A stretch of DNA of 64,000 bases from Micromonospora parva (GTDB taxonomy: Bacteria; Actinomycetota; Actinomycetes; Mycobacteriales; Micromonosporaceae): positions 1-64,000 of the forward strand of contig NZ_JNZS01000010.1 of NCBI RefSeq assembly GCF_000718515.1. Direction: 5' to 3'. Numbering within the stretch: the first letter of the stretch is position 1; every line of letters starts with the position of its first letter. Below the pieces are notes generated by a model. It saw nothing but the letters and a program-made list of their open reading frames with translations, ran no database searches and was not told where the DNA came from. Of this stretch, positions 9,090 through 16,888 are shown piece after piece. Both the position numbers and the translations under genes were made by a program.

Positions 9090-10277
9090 TCAGGTCCAGT
9101 AGAGGATCCGGCAGGCCGGGACGCGGGCGGTCAGCTCGGTGGTGAACCAGTCGCGCAGCTCGGTCATCTGCTCGCGGGGGTAGACGTACTTCACCGCGCC
9201 GAACTTGCCGTGCTTGCGGCTGCGGGACTCCTCGTCCATCTCCAGTCGGGTACGCGGGTACCAGCCGAGCAGCACCTCCTTGCTGCCGGGCGTGAACCGG
9301 TGGGTGATCAGCTCGGCGGTCAGGTCCACATCGGGCACCCCGTCGACCGCCGCGCGGACCTGGTCGAGCAGGTCGCCGTAGTGCTCCCGCCAGTCCGGCA
9401 GCGCGATGATCGGCGCGATGGTCAGCCCGACCGGGTAGCCGTCGAGGGCGAGCCGGCGCAGCGCGGCCAGCCGGTCCGGCACCCGGGCGGTGCCGCCCTC
9501 GAACCGTTGGCTGACCGGGGCGCAGTTGACGCTGAAGCGGACCCGGGTCCGGCCGGCGTGCGGCAGGCCGACGAAGGTGTCCACGTCGGCGTACTTGGTG
9601 GTCCAGCGCAACTGCACGGGGGCGTCCCAGTCGGCGAAGTGCTGCACCGCGCGCCGCCAACTGCCGGTCAGGTGCTCAAGGGCGAGCGGGTCGGTGTAGC
9701 AGGACGCCTCGAAGGTGGTGCCCTCGTCGGCGCGCCGCGCGTTGCGGCTGGTCACCGTACCGCGCCCGGCGTACGCGGCCAACCCGGCGAGGATGTCGTC
9801 GAGGTCGGCGTACACCCGGGTCACCGGTGGGCCGGACAGGGATCCGGCGAGGTAGCAGTACTGACAGTGCGCCGGGCAGCCCTCGGCCAGGTCGACCCGC
9901 CAGTCCGCGCTGGGCGCGATGGGTTGCAGGACACGCCGCGAGGGTGGGCTCACCACGATCGCCATTGTCGACTTGGCCCGCGCGTAGGTTTCCCGGTCGG
10001 TCTGCCCGCGTACCCCGGTGAGCCGGTTGGCGCGCAGGTGTTCCACCTCGATGCCGAGTGCCCGCACCCGTTCGACGATCCGTTGGCCGTGCGGGTGGTC
10101 GAGCGCCGCGGGGGTGGCCACCACCCGGCTCGGGGTCCAGCGGCGCGCCGACCGGGTCGGCGGCGCGAGGCCGGCCAGGTCGCGGATCGGCACATGTTCG
10201 CCGCTGGCGTCGTGCGGCGCGGCGGGCACGTCCACGGCGAGCGGCGTGTCGACGTCGACGGCGTCCGGGCTGGTCAT
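9090..10277 (-). CDS. Spore photoproduct lyase-like radical SAM protein
   Basis: This 395-residue protein has the radical-SAM cluster motif CxxxCxxC at Cys134, 138 and 141 (CPAHCQYC). Downstream regions resemble spore photoproduct lyase: VYADLDDI, EASCYTDPLALEHLT with Cys193 where SPL has its hydrogen-donor Cys, RFSVNCAP, and an HRFTPGSKEVL segment. The N-terminal 130 residues are an added, partly disordered region. SPL reverses the thymine spore photoproduct in endospores; this organism would form exospores at most, so the true substrate is open. It converges on the DinB-fold gene and is divergent from the ThuA-lectin gene. Confidence 0.82.
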   Translation of the reverse strand: MTSPDAVDVDTPLAVDVPAAPHDASGEHVPIRDLAGLAPPTRSARRWTPSRVVATPAALDHPHGQRIVERVRALGIEVEHLRANRLTGVRGQTDRETYARAKSTMAIVVSPPSRRVLQPIAPSADWRVDLAEGCPAHCQYCYLAGSLSGPPVTRVYADLDDILAGLAAYAGRGTVTSRNARRADEGTTFEASCYTDPLALEHLTGSWRRAVQHFADWDAPVQLRWTTKYADVDTFVGLPHAGRTRVRFSVNCAPVSQRFEGGTARVPDRLAALRRLALDGYPVGLTIAPIIALPDWREHYGDLLDQVRAAVDGVPDVDLTAELITHRFTPGSKEVLLGWYPRTRLEMDEESRSRKHGKFGAVKYVYPREQMTELRDWFTTELTARVPACRILYWT

Positions 10278-10330
10278 CCGGCGGGGGTACCCGTTGCCGG
10301 AGGAATCCCACCCGTTCGGGCGATCGGCGA

Positions 10331-10359
10331 TTGACGCGATCTGGTCAGAGGAATAACCT
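10331..10359 (+). promoter_or_regulatory. Candidate sigma-70 promoter of the ThuA-lectin gene
   Basis: TTGACG (10331-10336) and TAACCT (10354-10359) are separated by exactly 17 bp, a good housekeeping-type promoter. The predicted start of transcription falls near 10366, at the edge of the inverted repeat 10367-10389. Confidence 0.5.
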
Positions 10360-10366
10360 TTCGTCT

Positions 10367-10389
10367 ATCTGTAAACCTTGTGAACAGAT
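10367..10389. promoter_or_regulatory. Inverted repeat ATCTGT-N11-ACAGAT at the predicted transcription start
   Basis: ATCTGT (10367-10372) and ACAGAT (10384-10389) flank 11 bp. Its position directly on the predicted transcription start of the secreted ThuA-lectin gene is what a repressor operator would show. The arms are short, so chance is possible. Confidence 0.35.
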
Positions 10390-10434
10390 GTACCTCGACG
10401 CGGCGGCGCGCGTCCCCACCGAAGGGACGATCAG

Positions 10435-11745
10435 GTGATCGCAGAACTCTCCTCCCGTACCAGAAGGATCCTGTCGTTGTTCGTCGCCCTGGTCGTCGCC
10501 TTGACCGCCGGTGTCGCTGTCAGCGCCTCGCGCAGTGCGCAGGCCGCGCCGACGTTCAAGGTCCTGGCCTTCTACAACGGCACCTGGGACGCCGCGCACA
10601 TCGACTTCGTCAAGGACGCCCGGGCCTGGTTCCCGCAGGCCGCCGCCCAGTACGGCTTCTCCTGGGAGGCCACCAACAACTGGGGCCTGCTGAACACCGC
10701 CAACCTGGCCCAGTACAAGGTCGTCATGTTCCTTGACGACGCGCCGCCCACCGGGCAACGCGCCGCGTTCCAGCAGTACATGCAGAACGGCGGAGCGTGG
10801 TTGGGCTTCCACGTCAGCGCGTGGACCGACAACCCGTCGAGCTGGAGCTGGTACTACAACACCTTCCTCGGAACCGGGGCGTTCCAGACCAACACCTGGG
10901 GGCCCACCCGGGTCACCATGCGCGCCGACAACCGCACCCACCCCGCCACCCGGAACCTCCCGGCGACCTTCCCGTCCTCGATCAGCGAGTGGTACTCCTG
11001 GAGCAACGACCTGCGGCAGAACCCCAACATCGACATCCTGGCCTCGGTCGACCCGTCCAGCTTCCCGGTCGGCACCGATCCCAACCAGTCCTGGTACGGC
11101 GGCTACTACCCGCTGGTCTGGAGCAACCGGCAGTACAAGATGCTCTACGCCAACTTCGGGCACAACGCGATGAACTACAGCACCAACACCGGGCTGTCCT
11201 CCACCTTCGACAGCCCGCAGCAGAACCAGCTGCTGATCGACGGGCTGCACTGGCTCGCCGGTGTCGGCACTGTCCCGCCGACGACGCCCCCGCCGTCCGA
11301 CGGCACGATCTCGCCGACCGCCTGGCACACGGTGGTCAACCGGGGCAACGGCAAGTGCGTGGACGCGCGGGCCGCGGCCAGCGCGAACGGCACCGCCATC
11401 CAGCAGTACGCGTGCAACGGCAGCGCCGCCCAGCAGTACCAGTTCGTGCCGACCAGCGACGGGTACCTGCGGGTCAACAACCGCAACAACAGCGCCCAGG
11501 TGCTCGACGTGACCAACAGGTCGACGGCCGACTCGGCGCCCATCCAGCTCTGGTCCTACAGCGGCGGCAACAACCAGCAGTGGCGGGCCGAGCCCGAGGG
11601 CGGCGGCTACTACCGCCTGGTCAACCGCGGCAGCGGCAAGTGCCTCGACGTGCCGGGAGCGTCGACGGCGGACAGCGTCCAGCTCATCCAGTACGCCTGC
11701 AACGGCACCGCCGCGCAGTCCTTCCGGGTGGTGCCCGTGTCGTAG
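10435..11745 (+). CDS. Secreted ThuA-domain protein with ricin-type lectin domain
   Basis: The 436-residue product has a signal peptide (about 1-38, ending SAQA-AP), a ThuA-like domain (about 40-275, a class-I glutamine-amidotransferase-like fold linked to sugar metabolism), a short Pro/Thr linker (PPTTPPP), and a C-terminal ricin-B/CBM13 beta-trefoil (about 300-436) with repeated GKCVDA or GKCLDV and QQW or QQY motifs. It is therefore an extracellular, carbohydrate-binding protein, likely active on plant or microbial polysaccharide derivatives; the reaction is not known. GTG 10435 has GAAGGGA upstream. A good -35/-10 pair is present at 10331-10359. Confidence 0.85.
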   Translation: MIAELSSRTRRILSLFVALVVALTAGVAVSASRSAQAAPTFKVLAFYNGTWDAAHIDFVKDARAWFPQAAAQYGFSWEATNNWGLLNTANLAQYKVVMFLDDAPPTGQRAAFQQYMQNGGAWLGFHVSAWTDNPSSWSWYYNTFLGTGAFQTNTWGPTRVTMRADNRTHPATRNLPATFPSSISEWYSWSNDLRQNPNIDILASVDPSSFPVGTDPNQSWYGGYYPLVWSNRQYKMLYANFGHNAMNYSTNTGLSSTFDSPQQNQLLIDGLHWLAGVGTVPPTTPPPSDGTISPTAWHTVVNRGNGKCVDARAAASANGTAIQQYACNGSAAQQYQFVPTSDGYLRVNNRNNSAQVLDVTNRSTADSAPIQLWSYSGGNNQQWRAEPEGGGYYRLVNRGSGKCLDVPGASTADSVQLIQYACNGTAAQSFRVVPVS

Positions 11746-11766
11746 CCCGGCGGTAGCTTCGCGGCC

Positions 11767-11973
11767 ATGGCGATTCCCGACCTGCTGCCGATCGCGCACG
11801 AGCCCGACTACCGCGCCAGCACCATCGGCCACTACGACAAGGGCCAGTTCTTCGGCTCCGTCACCGCCACCCTCACCGACGGTGCCGGAGCCGAAGCGGC
11901 CCGCCACCCGACGGCCACCGCCACGAGGCCGTGCCCCGGGCTACGGGTGTCCGCGTCGGCGAAACTCGTCTGA
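11767..11973 (+). pseudogene. 5' fragment of a conserved actinobacterial hypothetical gene
   Basis: The first roughly 37 codons read as a natural protein start (MAIPDLLPIAHEPDYRAS, then STIGHYDKGQFFGSVTA), a beginning I associate with a family of conserved actinobacterial hypothetical proteins of about 150-200 residues. After about position 11880 the frame continues into Ala/Thr/Pro-rich sequence with no family character and stops at residue 68. I read this as a gene whose 3' part was deleted. The family match is from memory, not a search. Confidence 0.4.
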
Positions 11974-12167
11974 TCGCGCTCGAACAATGATGTGGTGGCC
12001 TCGTCGCATCCTGAGGGCCCTCTTTCCTGGATCGAGCACGATCTTGAGCCGCTCGGGCCGACGCCCGAGCCCAGGGCGACCGGCGCGCAATATCCTTTGC
12101 GGACAGGCCGCGGCCCGCCTACCGTCATCGAAGCAAGGTCAACCGATCAGACCCCGGGGAGTACGCC
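11974..12167. other. Intergenic stretch without supported feature
   Basis: No coding frame is convincing on either strand. The stretch probably includes decayed sequence from the truncated gene at 11767 and the upstream region of the mini-gene at 12168. An AT-richer CAATATCC at 12088-12095 could be a -10 element, but no -35 partner is clear. Confidence 0.3.
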
Positions 12168-12317
12168 GTGTCGCAGCGCGACCGCACCACGATCATCTGG
12201 CGCACGCCAGGTGCGGGTGCCGGGTTGCCCTCGGGCGCACGGTGCCGGTATCTCGGTCAGCCCACTTGTCTCGGTCAGCTCGCTGAGGGCCGGCGACCAG
12301 GGCGACGCCACCGCTGA
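12168..12317 (+). CDS. Possible small protein, 49 residues
   Basis: A GTG at 12168 has a good ribosome site (GGGGAG, about seven bases upstream) and opens a 49-codon frame starting VSQRDRTTIIWRTPG and ending in an Arg-rich tail (RRPGRRHR). Twenty bases after the stop begins an intrinsic terminator with a T-run. Start signal, short frame and terminator together look like a small transcription unit just before rtcB. I do not recognise the protein, and a truncated gene or an untranslated RNA remains possible. Confidence 0.3.
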   Translation: MSQRDRTTIIWRTPGAGAGLPSGARCRYLGQPTCLGQLAEGRRPGRRHR

Positions 12318-12336
12318 CGCCAACGCGTCCGGTGTC

Positions 12337-12368
12337 GCCGCCCACCCCTGCGGGTCGGGCGGCCTTTT
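12337..12368 (+). terminator. Intrinsic terminator with T-run before rtcB
   Basis: GCCGCCC-ACCC pairs with GGGT-C-GGGCGGC (one bulge) across the loop CTGC, followed directly by TTTT at 12365-12368. It is one of the few hairpins in this window with a true U-tract. It isolates rtcB from whatever is transcribed to its left. Confidence 0.7.
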
Positions 12369-12462
12369 CGTATCCGACGAACTTCCGCGCCCGGCCTTCC
12401 GGTACGCGATCATTTCCGGTCACCATGCGACGTTGGTGCCGGCACGACACAAGGAGACCACG

Positions 12463-13662
12463 ATGGGATTCACCCCGCTCGCTGGTACCCGGGCACCGGT
12501 CCGGGTCTGGACCGACCCGTACGCCATCGAGCCGCAGGCCGCCAAGCAGCTGCGCAACATCGGCGCGCTGAAGTGGGTGCAGGGCGTCGCCGTCATGCCC
12601 GACGTGCACTTCGGCAAGGGCGCCACGGTCGGCTCGGTGATCGCGATGCGGCAGGCCGTCTCGCCGGCCGCGGTGGGCGTCGACATCGGCTGCGGGATGT
12701 CGGCGGTGCGGACCTCGCTGACTGCCGCCGACCTGCCGGACGACCTGGCCGGGCTGCGCTCCGCGATCGAGGCCACCATCCCGGTCGGCTTCGCCCAGCG
12801 CACCGACCCGGTCGACCCGCGCCGGATCCGGGGCCTGGAGCAGGCCGGCTGGGCCGACTTCTGGGGCCGGTTCGCCGGCCTGGACCGGCGGGTGGCGCAG
12901 CTGCAGACGCGGGCGCAGCGGCAGATCGGCACCCTCGGCGGGGGCAACCACTTCATCGAGGTCTGCCTGGAGCAGGGCGGCGCCGACGAGGGCCGGGTCT
13001 GGCTGATGCTGCACTCCGGGTCCCGCAACATCGGCAAGGAACTGGCCGAGCGGCACATCGCCGTGGCCCGGGGGCTGCCGCACAACGCCGACCTTCCGGA
13101 CCGGGACCTGGCGGTGTTCCTCGCCGGGACGCCCGAGATGGACGCGTACCGGCGGGACCTGTTCTGGGCGCAGGAGTACGCGCGGCGCAACCGGGCGGTC
13201 ATGCTGGCCCTGCTCTGCGGCGTGGTGCGTGAGCACTTCCCGCAGGTCGGCTACGACGAGCCGATCAGCTGCCACCACAACTACGTCTCGGAGGAGAGCT
13301 ACGACGGGGTGGACGTGCTGGTCACCCGCAAGGGCGCGATCCGGGCCGGCCGGGGTGACCTGGGCATCATCCCCGGGTCGATGGGCACCGGGTCGTACAT
13401 CGTGCGGGGGCGGGGGAACCCGGACGCGTACTGCTCGGCGTCGCACGGCGCGGGGCGTCGGATGTCCCGGGCGCAGGCCAAGCGGACGTTCAGCACCGCG
13501 GACCTGGCCGCGCAGACCGCCGGGGTGGAGTGCCGCAAGGACGCCGGGGTGGTCGACGAGATCCCCGGCGCGTACAAGGACATCACCGAGGTGATGGCCC
13601 AGCAGGAGGACCTGGTCGAGGTGGTCGCGCACCTCAAGCAGGTGGTCTGCGTGAAGGGCTGA
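12463..13662 (+). CDS. rtcB: RtcB RNA-splicing ligase
   Basis: The 399-residue protein carries the RtcB landmarks: MPDVHFGKGATVGSVI, DIGCGMSAVRT (metal-binding Cys), GGNHFIEV, LHSGSRNIGK, CHHNYV, IIPGSMGTGSYIV and the guanylylated-His run SASHGAGRRMSR. RtcB joins RNA 3'-phosphate or 2',3'-cyclic phosphate ends to 5'-OH ends using GTP and Mn2+, repairing or splicing tRNA and other RNAs. ATG 12463 has AAGGAGA at 12451-12457; longer in-frame starts cross the upstream terminator and are rejected. No RtcA, archease or RtcR gene lies beside it. It ends in a strong hairpin shared with the convergent neighbour. Confidence 0.93.
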   Translation: MGFTPLAGTRAPVRVWTDPYAIEPQAAKQLRNIGALKWVQGVAVMPDVHFGKGATVGSVIAMRQAVSPAAVGVDIGCGMSAVRTSLTAADLPDDLAGLRSAIEATIPVGFAQRTDPVDPRRIRGLEQAGWADFWGRFAGLDRRVAQLQTRAQRQIGTLGGGNHFIEVCLEQGGADEGRVWLMLHSGSRNIGKELAERHIAVARGLPHNADLPDRDLAVFLAGTPEMDAYRRDLFWAQEYARRNRAVMLALLCGVVREHFPQVGYDEPISCHHNYVSEESYDGVDVLVTRKGAIRAGRGDLGIIPGSMGTGSYIVRGRGNPDAYCSASHGAGRRMSRAQAKRTFSTADLAAQTAGVECRKDAGVVDEIPGAYKDITEVMAQQEDLVEVVAHLKQVVCVKG

Positions 13663-13665
13663 GAC

Positions 13666-13697
13666 GCCGCGCGGGCCGGATCACCGGCCCGCGCGGC
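13666..13697. terminator. Bidirectional terminator hairpin
   Basis: Perfect 14-bp arms (13666-13679 and 13684-13697) with loop ATCA, extended by an outer GAGAC...GTCTC pair. It sits between the convergent rtcB and mycothiol-type enzyme genes and can serve both. Confidence 0.75.
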
Positions 13698-13703
13698 ACC
13701 GTC

Positions 13704-14495
13704 TCAGAAGCCGACGAAGACCCGGCGCAGGTCGTCGAGGGTCACCGAACCGGTCACCAGCACCCCGTCGGGGGTGTGCTGGGGACCCAGCCGTCCGGTG
13801 GCCAGCCGCAGCCACGCCTCGGCCGGCGCCACCAGCTCGCCGTCGGGATGCTCCGGCGCGTCGACGATCTCGACCTGCTCACCCAGCCGCAGCCCGAACG
13901 TCCGCTCGGGCGCGTGCAGCCGGACCAGCAGGGTGGCCCCCTGACCGTCCAACTTATGCGGTCGGCTGGTCCAGGCCAGCATGCCGCCGATCTGGTCGAG
14001 CAGCAGCGCCACCGCCCCCGGCGTCACCGCCGCGAACCTGTTGAACGCCACCTCGGCGTCCCACTGGTGCAGGGCGAACTCACTGAGCCGGAACCGGGCC
14101 GCGGTGGCCACGTCGACCGGCTCCGGCAGGAAGCCGAGGTCGACCCGCATCGAGGCCCGGCTCTCGGCGTCCAACGCCTCGTACGCCTCGACCAGTCGTT
14201 CGTTGCTGGCGAGGAAGCCGGCGGCGTGCTCGGCCGGGGACATCGCGTCCCAGCGGGCCCAGACGCCACGGTTGAAGTCCCCGTCCGGGCCGGGCGTGCC
14301 GGTGCGGGCCGCCTCCAGCGTCGCCAGGTTGATCTCGGCGCCGCTGCCCAGGTGGCTCAGCACCTGCGACACCTGCCACTCACTGGCCCCGGACGGGCGG
14401 AGCAGGTCGTCTTCCTTGAGGTCCCGGACGAGCGCGGCGAGCTCCTCGTGGCCCGCGCGCAGAGCGGTGATGATCTGGTCAGCAGGGGTCGACAT
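13704..14495 (-). CDS. Maleylpyruvate isomerase-family mycothiol-dependent enzyme
   Basis: The 263-residue protein resembles the DinB-fold maleylpyruvate isomerase family of actinobacteria: an N-terminal helix bundle with the conserved HL of SHLGSGAEINL (first metal His), an LSEFALHQWDAE segment supplying the second His, and a C-terminal domain with the GSVTLDDLRRVF ending. Such enzymes use mycothiol and a divalent metal to isomerise or transfer thiols; the substrate is not known. ATG 14495 is preferred since AGGAGACCC directly precedes it, and the 22 codons upstream lack family character. It is monocistronic, ended by the hairpin shared with rtcB. Confidence 0.82.
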   Translation of the reverse strand: MSTPADQIITALRAGHEELAALVRDLKEDDLLRPSGASEWQVSQVLSHLGSGAEINLATLEAARTGTPGPDGDFNRGVWARWDAMSPAEHAAGFLASNERLVEAYEALDAESRASMRVDLGFLPEPVDVATAARFRLSEFALHQWDAEVAFNRFAAVTPGAVALLLDQIGGMLAWTSRPHKLDGQGATLLVRLHAPERTFGLRLGEQVEIVDAPEHPDGELVAPAEAWLRLATGRLGPQHTPDGVLVTGSVTLDDLRRVFVGF

Positions 14496-14541
14496 GGGTC
14501 TCCTCAACGGATTTTCGACGATGATCGGGACGTTACCGGAC

Positions 14542-14593
14542 GTGGCCACCGGCCGGCCCACCCCAGGCTCGGGGCACTCCGGCCGGCGGCCAC
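14542..14593 (-). terminator. Hairpin after the DHA2 efflux gene
   Basis: GTGGCC-A-CCGGCCGG (14542-14556) pairs with CCGGCCGG-C-GGCCAC (14579-14593) with one mismatch. It lies just beyond the stop of the minus-strand efflux gene and is placed to end that transcript. Confidence 0.5.
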
Positions 14594-14603
14594 GGCGGTC
14601 AGC

Positions 14604-16097
14604 TCAACCCATGTGCACGGTGTTGCCGGTCGGGACGTCCTCCTTGCGGACCTTCACCAGGACCAGTGTGGCCAGCCCGGCGAGCACGATCAGCGCCGCG
14701 CCCCAGGCAAAGGCCACCCGGTAGCCGTGCACCAGCGCCTCGACCTGGTTGACCGGGTTCGGCGCCCGGCCGACCAGGTAGGCGGCGACCGCGCTGGTGT
14801 AGAAGGTGTTCAGCAGCGCGGTGCCGAGCGAGCCGCCGATCTGCTGGGTGGCGTTGAGCGTCGCGCTGGCCGCGCCGGCGTCGTGCTCCGGCACCCCGAC
14901 CAGGGCGAGGCTGGACAGCGGGACGAAGGTGAAGCCCAACCCGAGGCCCAGGACGACCTGCGCGGGCAGCAGGTGGGTGAGGAACGGGGTGTCCACGTCG
15001 ATCTGGGTCAGCACCAGCATGCCCAGGGCGGCGAGCGCCGAACCGGCGACCATCAGCGGCTTGGCCCCCACCCGGGGCATCAGCTGGCTGGCGCCACCCG
15101 CGGCGATCAGCACACCGGCGGTGACCGGCAGGGACGCGAGACCGGCCTCCAGGGGCTTGTACTGCAACACCACCTGGAAGTAGAAGGTCAGGAAGAGGAA
15201 CGCCCCGAACAGGCCCGCGCCGATCAGCGTCGACGTGAGGAACGCCCCGCCCCGGTTGCGGTCCAGCAGGATCCGCAGCGGCAGCAGCGGGTGGCTGGAG
15301 CGCAGCTCGATCACCACGAACGCGGCGAGCAGCAGCACGCCCGCGGCGATGAAACCGAGCGTCGCGGTGGCGTCCCAGCCGTCCTCGGCGGCCTTGGTGA
15401 AGCCGTACACCAGGGAGACCAGGCCGGCGGTCACCACGATCGCACCGGGTACGTCGTAGCGGGTGTTGCCGTGGGCCCGGCTCTCCGGCACCAGCGGGAG
15501 GGCGAGGGCGATGGCGATCGCGGCGACCGGGATGTTGACCAGCAGGCACCAGCGCCAGTCGGCGTACTCGGTGAGCACCCCGCCGAGCAGCAGACCGACA
15601 GCCGATCCACCGCCGGCGATCGCGCCGTACACCGCGAAGGCCTTGGCCCGCTCGGTGGTCTCGGTGAAGAGAACGGTGAGCAGCGCCAGCGCCGCCGGGG
15701 CGAGCAGCGCGCCGAAGGCGCCCTGCAACGCGCGGGCGGCGAAGAGCATCTCACCGGTGGTGGCCAGACCGCCCAGGGCCGAGGCGAGCGCGAAACCGGT
15801 CATGCCGACGATGAAGGTGCGCTTGCGCCCCCAGTAGTCGGCGATGCGACCGCCGAGCAGCAGCAGACCGCCGAAGGCCAGCGTGTAGGCGGTGATCACC
15901 CACTGCCGGTTCGCGTCGGTGATCCCCAGGTCGGCCTGGGCCTGCGGCAGTGCGATGTTCACGATGGTGGCGTCCAGGACGACCATCAGCTGTGAGACCG
16001 CGATGACCGCCAGCGCGATCCAGCGCCGCGGATGCGGGGCGCCGGTCGACACCCCGGCGTTGGGCGCGCCGGGGGCGGTCGAGGTGGTTCCGGGCAT
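14604..16097 (-). CDS. DHA2-family (EmrB/QacA) MFS drug efflux transporter
   Basis: The 497-residue membrane protein shows about 14 hydrophobic helices and DHA2 landmarks: LDATIVNIALPQ in helix 1, the loop GGRIADYWGRKR between helices 2 and 3 (motif A), and a helix-5 motif C-like GGGSAVGLLLGG. It would export amphiphilic drugs using the proton gradient. The TetR-type gene lies 33 bp upstream on the same strand, so regulator and pump form one operon, a common arrangement for drug-inducible efflux. Confidence 0.9.
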   Translation of the reverse strand: MPGTTSTAPGAPNAGVSTGAPHPRRWIALAVIAVSQLMVVLDATIVNIALPQAQADLGITDANRQWVITAYTLAFGGLLLLGGRIADYWGRKRTFIVGMTGFALASALGGLATTGEMLFAARALQGAFGALLAPAALALLTVLFTETTERAKAFAVYGAIAGGGSAVGLLLGGVLTEYADWRWCLLVNIPVAAIAIALALPLVPESRAHGNTRYDVPGAIVVTAGLVSLVYGFTKAAEDGWDATATLGFIAAGVLLLAAFVVIELRSSHPLLPLRILLDRNRGGAFLTSTLIGAGLFGAFLFLTFYFQVVLQYKPLEAGLASLPVTAGVLIAAGGASQLMPRVGAKPLMVAGSALAALGMLVLTQIDVDTPFLTHLLPAQVVLGLGLGFTFVPLSSLALVGVPEHDAGAASATLNATQQIGGSLGTALLNTFYTSAVAAYLVGRAPNPVNQVEALVHGYRVAFAWGAALIVLAGLATLVLVKVRKEDVPTGNTVHMG

Positions 16098-16130
16098 GGT
16101 GAAGCCTTCCGTGTTACGGATATCGGTGAA

Positions 16131-16760
16131 TCAGGCCGGCGACGGACCGTCGTGCTGATAGCGGAGCACCGGGATCAGCACCTGGTCGACGACCTGGGTG
16201 AGGAACGCGTCATCGGCGGGTAGGCCGTGCGCGACGATGCGGGACATGGTGAGCGCGGGCGCCAGATCGTGGAACATCTCCCGCTCGCCGGCCTCCGGCG
16301 GGATCTCCCCGCGGGCGGCGGCCCGGACCAGGATGGCGGTGCTGGCCACCCGCCCGGCCGGCAGCACCTGGTGACGGACCAGACGTTCCAGCTCGGGGTT
16401 GGTCCGCATGGCGAAGGTCAACGCCTGCATCAGGTCGCAGTCGGCAGTGCAGATCGCGGCCGTGGCCCGCAGCAACTCGATCAGGTCACCGCGAAGGGAG
16501 CCGGTGTCGGGCGGGTTGTGCACACCCACGCGCTGGTCGCGCAGGGCGGCGACGACCAGCTCCGCCTTGCCGTCCCAGCGCCGGTAGATGGTGGCCTTGC
16601 TGACGTGGGCGCGGGCGGCCACGGCGTCGATGGTCATCCGGTCGTAGCCGACCTCGCGCAGGGTGTCGATGACGACGGTGAACAGGTCGCTGTCGGTGCA
16701 GCGCGGAGCCCGGGCAGCCGGCACCCCGGCGCCCGCGTCCACCTGCTGACCACCCAGCAT
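16131..16760 (-). CDS. TetR-family repressor of the adjacent efflux pump
   Basis: The 209-residue protein has a TetR helix-turn-helix at about residues 40-65 (MTIDAVAARAHVSKATIYRRW) and an all-helical ligand domain after it. The 20 N-terminal residues before it are low-complexity, so a later start is possible. It is the first gene of the operon with the DHA2 pump and probably represses both until a drug binds. Candidate operators upstream are GAAACGATG at 16774-16782 and the palindrome at 16852-16867. Confidence 0.85.
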   Translation of the reverse strand: MLGGQQVDAGAGVPAARAPRCTDSDLFTVVIDTLREVGYDRMTIDAVAARAHVSKATIYRRWDGKAELVVAALRDQRVGVHNPPDTGSLRGDLIELLRATAAICTADCDLMQALTFAMRTNPELERLVRHQVLPAGRVASTAILVRAAARGEIPPEAGEREMFHDLAPALTMSRIVAHGLPADDAFLTQVVDQVLIPVLRYQHDGPSPA

Positions 16761-16773
16761 CTCGACCCCCCGC

Positions 16774-16867
16774 GAAACGATGTCGTACTGACCCTAGTTC
16801 GCGGTTCGCTGATCGTGCAGGCTTTCGTGAGTTGCCTCGCATCTCGCCGACGAAACGATGGCGTTTC
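16774..16867. promoter_or_regulatory. Candidate TetR operators: repeated GAAACGATG and a palindrome
   Basis: GAAACGATG occurs at 16774-16782 and again at 16852-16860; the second copy is part of the perfect palindrome GAAACG-ATGG-CGTTTC (16852-16867). They lie upstream of the TetR gene and close to the stop of the glycosidase gene. Assignment to TetR is inference from position. Confidence 0.4.
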
Positions 16868-16888
16868 AGCGGGGGATCGGGGGTCTGG

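Noticed and set aside
11832..12128. A 98-codon minus-strand frame in the gap before rtcB
   Set aside because: Composition is not protein-like, no RBS is seen, and it opposes a natural-looking N-terminal fragment on the plus strand.
13530..15995. An 821-codon open frame on the plus strand across the mycothiol-type and DHA2 genes
   Set aside because: It is antisense to two well-supported genes, has no protein-family character and is rich in Gly/Arg/Gln/Val, as expected for the complement of GC-biased codons.
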